Source of the DNA: JBFHKO01 sp041595355
Lineage (GTDB): Bacteria; Pseudomonadota; Gammaproteobacteria; Enterobacterales; Aeromonadaceae
Direction of reading: 5' to 3'
DNA: 25,210 nucleotides
NCBI GenBank assembly: GCA_041595355.1
Contig: JBFHKO010000013.1
Span: 1 to 25,210 of the forward strand
The position numbers were made by a program, and so were the translations under genes. The notes under the pieces were generated by a model that made no database searches, was not told the origin of the DNA, and saw only the letters and a list, made by a program, of their open reading frames with translations. Below, in pieces: positions 1-8,242 of the stretch. How positions within the stretch are numbered: position 1 is the stretch's first letter; each line of letters opens with the position of its first letter.

Positions 1-49
1 GACCGCTCGGTTCGTAGCCGAGTACTCTATCCAGCTGAGCTACGGGCGC
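1..49 (-). tRNA. tRNA-Arg (anticodon ACG), 3' part cut off by window edge
   Basis: Read on the minus strand, the segment begins with the acceptor arm GCGCCCG, followed by the D-arm TAGCTCAGCTGGATAGAG. The anticodon arm is CTCGG-CTACGAA-CCGAG, so the anticodon is ACG. This decodes CGN arginine codons after A34 is converted to inosine. The variable loop begins (CGGTC) and the T-arm and acceptor 3' side lie outside the window. The sequence closely resembles E. coli argV, and the neighbouring tRNA-Ser and csrA match the E. coli csrA-serV-argV arrangement. Only 10 bases separate it from tRNA-Ser, so both are probably processed from one transcript. Confidence 0.93.
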
Positions 50-59
50 AACATTGCAA

Positions 60-152
60 TGGCGGTGAGGGAGGGATTCGAACCCTCGATGCAGCTTTTG
101 ACCGCATGCTCCCTTAGCAGGGGAGTGCCTTCAGCCACTCGGCCACCTCACC
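60..152 (-). tRNA. tRNA-Ser (anticodon GCU)
   Basis: A complete class II tRNA of 93 bases with encoded CCA. The acceptor arm is GGTGAGG pairing with CCTCACC, with discriminator G. The anticodon arm is CTCCC-CTGCTAA-GGGAG, giving anticodon GCU for AGC/AGU codons. The long variable arm typical of serine tRNAs (GCATGCGGTCAAAAGCTGC) is present, and the T-arm contains GGTTCGAATCC. It is very similar to E. coli serV, which also lies downstream of csrA. It is first in a small tRNA transcript that continues into tRNA-Arg. Confidence 0.97.
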
Positions 153-164
153 GGTGCGGGGCAG

Positions 165-192
165 ATATTACTTTGCAGGGAAAATATGTCAA
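165..192 (-). promoter_or_regulatory. Promoter of the tRNA-Ser/tRNA-Arg operon
   Basis: On the minus strand a perfect -35 TTGACA (187-192) is followed by a 16-base spacer and -10 TAATAT (165-170). The bases after the -10 are CTGCCCCGC, a GC-rich discriminator of the kind that makes stable-RNA promoters sensitive to (p)ppGpp. The predicted start is near 158, only a few bases before the mature tRNA-Ser. The hexamers are seen directly; stringent control is inferred from the discriminator. Confidence 0.75.
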
Positions 193-295
193 ACAGTTTT
201 TCCGGGCAGCCATGCGTTCGCACAACAATCAGGCAAGACCGGACCAAAGCATGAGCAGCGCGGCATAAATTCGCCGGAAGGAGGCGGCAGGCGGG

Positions 296-324
296 CAAAC
301 AAAAGGCGACCTGATGGTCGCCTT
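296..324 (-). terminator. Intrinsic terminator of csrA
   Basis: A perfect 9-bp stem, AAGGCGACC pairing with GGTCGCCTT around a 4-base loop (arms 303-311 and 316-324), is followed on the minus strand by TTTTGTTTG. It lies 6 bases after the csrA stop and upstream of the tRNA promoter, so it separates csrA from the tRNA operon. Confidence 0.85.
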
Positions 325-330
325 GCGCAT

Positions 331-528
331 TCAATAGTTGCCGGGCTCGGCGTCATCCTCGCCTTTTTCGGCCTGGATGCGCATGTAAATCTCTTCGCGG
401 TGCACCGAAACATCCTTCGGCGCATTCACACCAATACGAACCTGGTTGCCCTTCACTCCCAACACGGTCACCGTAACCTGGTCTCCGATCATCAGGGTCT
501 CACCCACGCGACGAGTCAAAATCAGCAT
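331..528 (-). CDS. csrA: Carbon storage regulator CsrA
   Basis: The 65-residue product is full length for CsrA/RsmA. CsrA is a small dimeric beta-strand protein that binds GGA motifs in mRNA leaders, usually blocking ribosome binding, and so controls carbon storage, motility, biofilm and virulence traits. The N-terminal MLILTRRVGE and the conserved RNA-contact segment around residues 40-47 (VSVHREEI, with the key Arg44) are visible. The ATG is preceded by AAGGAG with a 7-base spacer. It has its own terminator, and in relatives it is transcribed from several promoters between alaS and csrA. The leader carries four GGA triplets including the one in the Shine-Dalgarno, consistent with autoregulation as known in E. 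coli. barA, upstream in the same regulatory cascade, lies at the other end of the window. Confidence 0.98.
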   Translation of the reverse strand: MLILTRRVGETLMIGDQVTVTVLGVKGNQVRIGVNAPKDVSVHREEIYMRIQAEKGEDDAEPGNY

Positions 529-536
529 CTGCTTGC

Positions 537-579
537 TCCTTTGTACTGATGGATCCGATCCAACCAGGCGGCATTATCC
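537..579 (-). promoter_or_regulatory. csrA mRNA leader with four GGA motifs (candidate CsrA autoregulatory sites)
   Basis: On the minus strand GGA triplets occur at 577-579, 559-561, 554-556 and 537-539. The last is the csrA Shine-Dalgarno in the context GTACAAAGGAGC, close to the CsrA consensus core ACARGGA. Two of the others sit in a small hairpin, TGGAT-CGG-ATCCA (550-562). E. coli csrA is repressed by CsrA binding at several leader sites, one of which overlaps the ribosome site. The motifs are seen; their function is inferred. Confidence 0.5.
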
Positions 580-610
580 ATGAGCCCGAGCCAAATCATA
601 CGCCATTATC
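573..610 (-). promoter_or_regulatory. Candidate csrA promoter region (three -10-like hexamers)
   Basis: On the minus strand TATGAT (595-600) and GATAAT twice (605-610 and 573-578) resemble sigma-70 or sigma-S -10 elements. No convincing -35 is spaced correctly for any of them. Sigma-S promoters often lack a recognisable -35, and E. coli csrA has multiple promoters including a sigma-S one. This is a weak call based on hexamer resemblance and position 45-80 bases upstream of the start codon. Confidence 0.3.
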
Positions 611-664
611 CTGAATTCATCACCGCTGCCACGGCTGACAAGGCCGAAAAACGCAAGCCGCCCC

Positions 665-721
665 TTCCCCCGCCTGCCGAACCTGACTTAAGCATATATG
701 AACATTCGGCAGAGCGGGGAA
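665..721. repeat. Interrupted inverted repeat between alaS and csrA
   Basis: The 17-base arms at 665-681 and 705-721 are complementary except for three central positions: outer 6 bp TTCCCC/GGGGAA and inner 8 bp CTGCCGAA/TTCGGCAG. The 23-base AT-rich loop holds the palindromes CTTAAG and CATATATG. It begins 10 bases after the alaS stop. No T-run follows directly on either strand, so it is not a canonical intrinsic terminator. It could protect the alaS mRNA 3' end, be a factor-assisted terminator, or be a protein site. Confidence 0.6.
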
Positions 722-730
722 TGGCTGAAT

Positions 731-3334
<2,604 letters not shown>

Positions 3335-3375
3335 GAATCAACCTGCTTGGTTCTGGAAAGGGATGGGCGCTTAAC

Positions 3376-3410
3376 CGGGATAATTTAAAAGTTATCCCGC
3401 GCAAAGTAAA
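3376..3410 (-). promoter_or_regulatory. Candidate alaS promoter overlapped by a palindrome
   Basis: On the minus strand -35 TTTACT (3405-3410), a 17-base spacer and -10 TAAATT (3382-3387) each match consensus at four of six positions. The -10 lies inside the inverted repeat CGGGATAA / TTATCCCG (3376-3383 and 3392-3399, 8-base loop). The start site would be near 3375, about 40 bases before the alaS codon. In E. coli, AlaRS represses its own gene by binding a palindrome at the promoter. The repeat is seen; the operator role is inferred. Confidence 0.5.
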
Positions 3411-3454
3411 ACCATGCTGGCCAATTGGGCCAATTTAGCGGCAGCCGGCGGGGT

Positions 3455-3901
3455 TTACGCCTCGCCCTCCAGGCCATAGCGGGCCTGCTCATGCGTGAAA
3501 CCACGCCGCTGCAAAAAGCCCAGCAGCCTGGCGCGCGCCTTGGGCTCCAGGGGCGCACTGGCACCCCGCCGCTCGGCGAGATCCCGCGCCAGGGCAAACC
3601 AGTCCTGGTCGCAGTCGGCGAGGCCCGCATCGATGAGCTCGGCCGACACGCCACGCTGGCGCAGCTCGAAACGGATGCGCAGCGGCCCCTGGCCGCGCGC
3701 GGCGCGCCCGCGAATGAAGACCTCCACCATGCGCGCCTCGTCCAGCCAGCCCAGCTCGGTGCAGCGGGCCAGAACGACCGCAATGGTGGCCTCGTCATAC
3801 TGGGTTTGCAGATGGCGCCGCAGCTCGGCAGCCGCGTGATCGCGCCTGGCCAGCAGACGCAGGGCGCTGGCCAGGGCGGTCTTGTAGAGAGGATCAGACA
3901 T
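3455..3901 (-). CDS. recX: RecX, regulatory protein for RecA
   Basis: The 148-residue product matches the short, helical, arginine- and leucine-rich RecX family (usual length about 150-170), with repeated three-helix units. Recognisable segments include LLARRDHAAAELRRHL near residues 16-31, LGWLDEARM near 50-58 and GPLRIRFELRQRGV near 72-85. RecX binds RecA filaments and inhibits recombinase and coprotease activity. It lies 27 bp downstream of recA on the same strand, so it is probably read through from the SOS-inducible recA promoter. A strong hairpin in that gap, and no good Shine-Dalgarno close to the ATG, suggest expression well below that of recA, as known in E. coli. Confidence 0.95.
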   Translation of the reverse strand: MSDPLYKTALASALRLLARRDHAAAELRRHLQTQYDEATIAVVLARCTELGWLDEARMVEVFIRGRAARGQGPLRIRFELRQRGVSAELIDAGLADCDQDWFALARDLAERRGASAPLEPKARARLLGFLQRRGFTHEQARYGLEGEA

Positions 3902-3909
3902 GTTCAGGC

Positions 3910-3924
3910 GAGGCCTGGGGCCTC
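3910..3924 (-). promoter_or_regulatory. recA-recX intercistronic hairpin
   Basis: A perfect 6-bp GC-rich stem GAGGCC/GGCCTC with a 3-base loop lies between the recA stop (3929-3931) and the recX start (3901). No T-run follows, so termination would be inefficient or would need help. The stem also buries the only purine-rich AGG near the recX start. In E. coli a terminator between recA and recX allows only partial read-through. Confidence 0.6.
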
Positions 3925-3928
3925 ATGC

Positions 3929-5008
3929 TCACAGCTCGGAATCATCACTGAAGATCAGCGCGTCGTCCTCCAGCTCGACAGGCGCCGGCTCGTTGGCCGC
4001 CACCGGCGACTTTTGCGGCTCCGGGCTCAGCAGCTGGGCGCGCAGCTGCTGCTCGATGACATCGGCGATGGCGCCATTTTCCTGCAGGAATCGCATGGCG
4101 TTGGCCTTGCCCTGGCCAATCTTGTCACCCTGGTAGCTGTACCAGGCACCGGATTTGTCGATGAGCTTGCACTTGACCCCCAGATCCACCAGCTCGCTCT
4201 CCTTGGAGATACCGTAACCGTACAGGATCTGGAAATCGGCCTGCTTGAAGGGCGGGGCCACCTTGTTCTTGACCACCTTGACCCGGGTCTCGTTACCGAC
4301 GATTTCATCCCCCTCCTTGATGGCACCGGTACGGCGAATATCCAGCCGCACCGAGGCGTAGAACTTGAGGGCGTTGCCGCCGGTGGTGGTTTCCGGATTG
4401 CCGAACATGACGCCGATTTTCATGCGGATCTGGTTGATGAAGATCACCAGGCAGTTGGCCGCCTTGATGTTGCCGGTCAGCTTGCGCAGCGCCTGGGACA
4501 TCAGACGCGCCTGCAGACCGACGTGGGTATCCCCCATCTCGCCCTCGATCTCGGCCTTGGGCGTCAGCGCCGCCACCGAGTCGATGATGATCACGTCCAC
4601 GGCATTGGAGCGGACCAGCATGTCGCAGATCTCCAGCGCCTGCTCGCCGGTATCTGGCTGGGAGATGAGCAGGTCATCCACCTTGACCCCCAGCTTGGCC
4701 GCGTAGATGGGATCCAGCGCATGCTCGGCATCGATGAAGGCGCAGGTCTTGCCGGCCTTCTGGGCCTGGGCGATCACCTCCAGAGTCAGGGTGGTCTTGC
4801 CCGAGGATTCCGGGCCAAAGATCTCCACCACCCGGCCAAAGGGCAGGCCGCCGATCCCCAGGGCGATGTCCAGGGAGAGTGAGCCGGTGGACACGGTGTC
4901 CACATCCAGGGCCTGGGTATCGCCCAGACGCATGATGGAGCCCTTGCCGAACTGTTTTTCAATCTGGCCAAGGGCGGCCACCAATGCCTTCTGCTTGTTC
5001 TGATCCAT
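3929..5008 (-). CDS. recA: Recombinase RecA
   Basis: RecA forms ATP-dependent filaments on single-stranded DNA, catalyses strand exchange, and stimulates LexA self-cleavage. The chosen ATG at 5008 gives 359 residues beginning MDQNKQKAL, aligning with the E. coli N-terminus, and has GGAG 6 bases upstream. An in-frame ATG 20 codons earlier falls inside the LexA box and is rejected. The Walker A motif GPESSGKTT spans residues 65-73. The polymerisation core and the L2 region (NQIRMKIGVMFGNPETTTGG) are intact, and the tail is acidic as usual (VELEDDALIFSDDSEL). It has its own SOS promoter and is followed by recX, with pncC just upstream on the same strand as in E. coli. Confidence 0.99.
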   Translation of the reverse strand: MDQNKQKALVAALGQIEKQFGKGSIMRLGDTQALDVDTVSTGSLSLDIALGIGGLPFGRVVEIFGPESSGKTTLTLEVIAQAQKAGKTCAFIDAEHALDPIYAAKLGVKVDDLLISQPDTGEQALEICDMLVRSNAVDVIIIDSVAALTPKAEIEGEMGDTHVGLQARLMSQALRKLTGNIKAANCLVIFINQIRMKIGVMFGNPETTTGGNALKFYASVRLDIRRTGAIKEGDEIVGNETRVKVVKNKVAPPFKQADFQILYGYGISKESELVDLGVKCKLIDKSGAWYSYQGDKIGQGKANAMRFLQENGAIADVIEQQLRAQLLSPEPQKSPVAANEPAPVELEDDALIFSDDSEL

Positions 5009-5050
5009 GCTGATCTCCGCTGGAGGGTGAGCCTGACGGCTGATGAACTG

Positions 5051-5078
5051 AGTATACTGTCCATTCATACAGTATCAA
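5051..5078 (-). promoter_or_regulatory. recA promoter with overlapping LexA (SOS) box
   Basis: On the minus strand -35 TTGATA (5073-5078) and -10 TATACT (5051-5056) are separated by 16 bases. The 20-bp LexA box at 5055-5074, TACTGT-N8-ACAGTA, fits the consensus CTGT-N8-ACAG perfectly and fills the spacer. LexA would therefore block RNA polymerase directly. The layout is nearly identical to the E. coli recA control region. The pncC stop lies only about 10 bp upstream of the -35. Confidence 0.95.
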
Positions 5079-5087
5079 GTGTAAAAA

Positions 5088-5579
5088 TCAGCAGCAGAGC
5101 TGCCACAACCCCCGCAACGCCTCGAGGATGGCCTGCTCGCGCACCGCCCGGCGATCGCCGTCAAAATGATGATAGCGGCTCAGCATGCGACCGTCGCGGC
5201 AACTCCAGGCCATCCAGACCGTGCCCACCGGCTTGTCCGGTGTACCGCCATCCGGCCCGGCAATGCCGCTGATGGCCACCGCCACCTGGGCGGCGGAATG
5301 GGCCAGCGCCCCCAGTGCCATCTCGCGCACCACCGGCTCGCTGACCGCACCGTGAGCGGCCAGGGTCGCCGCCGCCACCCCCAGCTGGGCCTGCTTGGCG
5401 GCGTTGCTGTAGGTGACGAAGCCGCGGTCGAACCAGGCCGAACTTCCCGAAATTTCGGTGATGGCGTATGCTATCCCGCCACCGGTACAGGATTCTGCCG
5501 TGGCCGCCATCCAGCCCCGCTGCCGGAGTGCATCGCCCAGGTGACGGGACGCCGTCTCGATATCTGCCCGCATCGTCAT
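5088..5579 (-). CDS. pncC: Nicotinamide-nucleotide amidase (CinA C-terminal family)
   Basis: The 163-residue product is a stand-alone CinA C-terminal domain, as in E. coli PncC (formerly YgaD, about 165 residues). It deamidates nicotinamide mononucleotide to nicotinate mononucleotide in the pyridine nucleotide cycle. Family motifs are TAESCTGG near residues 28-35 with the catalytic Ser, FVTYSNAAK near 54-62, and AISGIAGPDGGTPDKPVGTVW near 102-122. The first ATG has GAG only 3 bases upstream. A second ATG two codons on has it at 9 bases and may be the real start. It lies directly upstream of recA. Only 29 bp separate it from the divergent mutS, so the two promoters must lie within or very near coding sequence. 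Confidence 0.95.
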   Translation of the reverse strand: MTMRADIETASRHLGDALRQRGWMAATAESCTGGGIAYAITEISGSSAWFDRGFVTYSNAAKQAQLGVAAATLAAHGAVSEPVVREMALGALAHSAAQVAVAISGIAGPDGGTPDKPVGTVWMAWSCRDGRMLSRYHHFDGDRRAVREQAILEALRGLWQLCC

Positions 5580-5608
5580 CCGCTCGTTAAATTGATAGTC
5601 AAGCCATT

Positions 5609-8167
5609 ATGCAATCAGCCCTCTTCGACCCGCAACAACTGGCCCAACATACCCCCATGATGCAGCAATACCTGCGCATCAAGGCCCAGCATCCCGATGT
5701 GTTGCTGTTCTACCGAATGGGCGACTTCTATGAGCTCTTCTTCGACGATGCCCGCAAGGCATCAAGGCTGCTGGATATCTCGCTGACCAAGCGCGGTCAG
5801 ACCGCCGGCCAGCCCATTCCCATGGCGGGGGTGCCCTATCACGCGGTGGAAAGCTACCTCGCCAAGCTGGTGCAGCTGGGCGAGTCGGTGGCCCTCTGTG
5901 AGCAGGTCGGCGATCCTGCCCTCAGCAAGGGACCGGTGGAGCGTCAGGTGCTGCGCATTGTCACCCCCGGCACCGTCTCCGACGAAGCGCTGCTGAACGA
6001 GCGCCAGGACAACCTGCTGGGGGCCCTCTATCACGATGGCCGGCACTTCGGCATGGCCGTGCTGGACATCGGCTCCGGCCGCTTCAGCATCAATCAGTTC
6101 ACCGGACGGGAGGCGCTGCAGGCCGAATTGCAGCGCCTCAATCCGGTGGAACTGCTGTACCCGGAGTCCTTTGCCTTCCTGGACTGTCTCGGCCAGCGCA
6201 AGGGACTGCGGCGCCGCCCGGAATGGGAATTCGAGCTGGGCACGGCACGTCACCTCTTGTGTCAACAGTTCGGCACCCGGGATCTGGTGGGCTTTGGCGT
6301 CGAGCAGGCGACCAGCGCGCTCTGTGCCGCCGGCTGCCTGATGCAGTACGTCAAGGATACCCAGCGTACCGCCCTGCCCCACATTCGCAGCCTGCGCCTG
6401 GAGCAGCCGGAGCAGATGGTGGTGCTGGATGCCGCCACCCGTCGCAACCTGGAACTGACCCAGAACCTGGCCGGCGGCGTGGAGAACACCCTGGCCCAGG
6501 TACTGGATGCCACCGCCTCCGCCATGGGCAGCCGCCTGCTCAAACGCTGGATCCACCAGCCGCTGCGCCAGCGCGCCATCCTGCTGGCGCGCCAGCAGGC
6601 CATCGGCGAGCTGATGGCCGCCGATCTGCCCGCCAGCCTGCAGCCACCGCTGAAAAGCATCGGCGACATGGAGCGGGTGCTGGCCCGGCTGGCACTGCGC
6701 TCGGCGCGGCCGCGGGATCTGCTGCGCCTGCGCCAGGCCTTTGCCCAGCTGCCATCTCTGCAGGCCTTGCTGGCGAACGTCAACGGTACCCCGCTGCGCC
6801 AGCTCGCCGGCCAGGCCGGCAGCTTTCCCGAGCTGTTGACACTGCTGGAGCAGGCACTGGTGGAGAATCCGCCGGTGGTGCTGCGCGATGGTGGCGTGAT
6901 TGCCGATGGCTACCACGCCGAGCTGGATGAACTGCGCGCCCTGGCCGCCGGCGCCAGCACCCATCTGGAGCAGCTGGAGCTGCGCGAGCGCGCGCGCACC
7001 GGCATCAACAGCCTCAAGGTGAGCTACAACAAGGTGCATGGCTTCTATATCGAGGTGACCCGCGCCAATGCCCATCTGGTACCGGCCGACTATGTGCGCC
7101 GCCAGACGCTGAAGAACAACGAGCGCTACCTGATCCCCGAGCTCAAGCGCTACGAGGAGCAGGTGCTGACCGCCCAGAGCCGGGCGCTGGCCCTGGAGAA
7201 GCGCCTTTACGAAGAGCTGCTGGACCAGCTGCTGCCCCAGCTGGCCGAACTGCAGGCCAGTGCGGCCGCCCTGGCCGAGCTGGATGTGCTGGCCAACCTG
7301 GCCGAACGGGCCCTGACCCTCAACTACTGCTGCCCCGAACTGCTGGAAGAACCCCACATCCAGATCGAAGGCGGCCGCCACCCGGTGGTGGAGCAGGTGC
7401 TGGAAAGCCCCTTCATCGCCAACCCGGTGGAGCTGCGGCCGGCACGGCGCATGCTCATCATCACCGGACCCAACATGGGCGGCAAATCGACCTACATGCG
7501 CCAGACCGCCCTCATCGTGCTGATGGCTCAGATGGGCTCCTATGTGCCGGCCGAGCGCGCCCGCATCGGCCCCGTGGATCGCATCTTCACCCGCATCGGT
7601 GCCTCGGACGATCTGGCTTCGGGACGCTCCACCTTCATGGTGGAGATGACCGAGACCGCCAACATACTGCACAATGCCACGGCCCACAGCCTGGTGCTGA
7701 TGGACGAGATAGGCCGCGGCACCAGCACCTACGATGGCCTGTCCCTGGCCTGGGCCTGCGCCGAGCAGCTGGCGGTCTCTATCCGCGCCTTCACCCTGTT
7801 CGCCACCCACTACTTTGAATTGACACGCCTGCCGGCGCTGCTCGACGGTCTGGCGAACGTGCATCTGGATGCCGTGGAGCATGGCGACGGCATCGCCTTC
7901 ATGCATGCGGTGCAGGAAGGGGCCGCCAGCCGCTCCTATGGCCTGCAGGTAGCGGCCCTGGCGGGGGTACCGAAGAAGGTGATCGAACAGGCGCGCCGCA
8001 AGCTGCACGAGCTGGAGGCCAGCCGTGATGCCGGGCCCGTCCCGGCACCGCTCCTCGAGGCGCTGGCCGATCTGAGCCCGGATGAGCTGACGCCGCGCCA
8101 GGCCCTGGAGCAGCTCTACCGGCTGAAGCAACTGGCCCGGGATGCCGGCCCGGCCCGCGCCGAATAA
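5609..8167 (+). CDS. mutS: DNA mismatch repair protein MutS
   Basis: MutS recognises base mismatches and small loops and recruits MutL. The 852 residues match E. coli MutS (853). The mismatch-binding Phe-X-Glu motif is F40-Y-E42 in MGDFYELF. Connector, lever and clamp domains follow, with SYNKVHGFYIEV near 472-483. The ATPase contains Walker A GPNMGGKST at 620-628 and Walker B D699-E700 in MDEIGRGTSTYDG. A C-terminal tetramerisation helix (LTPRQALEQLYRLKQL) is present. The ATG has no clear Shine-Dalgarno but begins at the point expected from alignment to E. coli. It is the only plus-strand gene in the left 22 kb, divergent from pncC and convergent with rpoS. Confidence 0.99.
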   Translation: MQSALFDPQQLAQHTPMMQQYLRIKAQHPDVLLFYRMGDFYELFFDDARKASRLLDISLTKRGQTAGQPIPMAGVPYHAVESYLAKLVQLGESVALCEQVGDPALSKGPVERQVLRIVTPGTVSDEALLNERQDNLLGALYHDGRHFGMAVLDIGSGRFSINQFTGREALQAELQRLNPVELLYPESFAFLDCLGQRKGLRRRPEWEFELGTARHLLCQQFGTRDLVGFGVEQATSALCAAGCLMQYVKDTQRTALPHIRSLRLEQPEQMVVLDAATRRNLELTQNLAGGVENTLAQVLDATASAMGSRLLKRWIHQPLRQRAILLARQQAIGELMAADLPASLQPPLKSIGDMERVLARLALRSARPRDLLRLRQAFAQLPSLQALLANVNGTPLRQLAGQAGSFPELLTLLEQALVENPPVVLRDGGVIADGYHAELDELRALAAGASTHLEQLELRERARTGINSLKVSYNKVHGFYIEVTRANAHLVPADYVRRQTLKNNERYLIPELKRYEEQVLTAQSRALALEKRLYEELLDQLLPQLAELQASAAALAELDVLANLAERALTLNYCCPELLEEPHIQIEGGRHPVVEQVLESPFIANPVELRPARRMLIITGPNMGGKSTYMRQTALIVLMAQMGSYVPAERARIGPVDRIFTRIGASDDLASGRSTFMVEMTETANILHNATAHSLVLMDEIGRGTSTYDGLSLAWACAEQLAVSIRAFTLFATHYFELTRLPALLDGLANVHLDAVEHGDGIAFMHAVQEGAASRSYGLQVAALAGVPKKVIEQARRKLHELEASRDAGPVPAPLLEALADLSPDELTPRQALEQLYRLKQLARDAGPARAE

Positions 8168-8188
8168 TCCGGCCCGGCGGTGGCCGGA
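8168..8188 (+). terminator. Hairpin immediately after mutS
   Basis: A 7-bp stem TCCGGCC/GGCCGGA with a 7-base loop begins directly after the mutS stop codon. No T-run follows, so it is either a weak or Rho-assisted terminator or an mRNA 3'-end stabiliser. Confidence 0.4.
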
Positions 8189-8189
8189 T

Positions 8190-8223
8190 GGCAGAAACAG
8201 ACCAGGCCGGAAAACCGGCCTGG
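8190..8223 (-). terminator. Intrinsic terminator of rpoS
   Basis: A perfect 9-bp stem CCAGGCCGG/CCGGCCTGG with a TTTT loop on the minus strand (arms 8215-8223 and 8202-8210) is followed by TCTGTTTCTG. It lies 20 bases after the rpoS stop. The tail is T-rich but not uninterrupted, so efficiency is uncertain. On the plus strand it would also slow transcription arriving from mutS. Confidence 0.65.
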
Positions 8224-8242
8224 CTCGGGTGAGCTATCGACC

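Noticed and set aside
154..549. Small plus-strand open frame across the tRNA promoter and csrA
   Set aside because: It overlaps the csrA gene and its terminator in antisense, with a composition unlike a protein; no ribosome site.
3410..3435. Possible recX terminator formed by TGGCC-CAATT-GGCCA
   Set aside because: The stem is only 5 bp and the T-run is 5 bases away and short; not enough to call a terminator.
5009..5068. Extended RecA N-terminus starting 20 codons earlier
   Set aside because: The upstream ATG lies within the LexA box and promoter spacer, so it would not be transcribed from this promoter. The ATG at 5008 has a good ribosome site and matches RecA homologues.
5762..8131. Very long open frame on the minus strand opposite mutS
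   Set aside because: Its product is a low-complexity Gln/His/Gly/Ala/Leu-rich translation, typical of the complement of a GC-rich, codon-biased gene. No family is recognised and mutS is certain.
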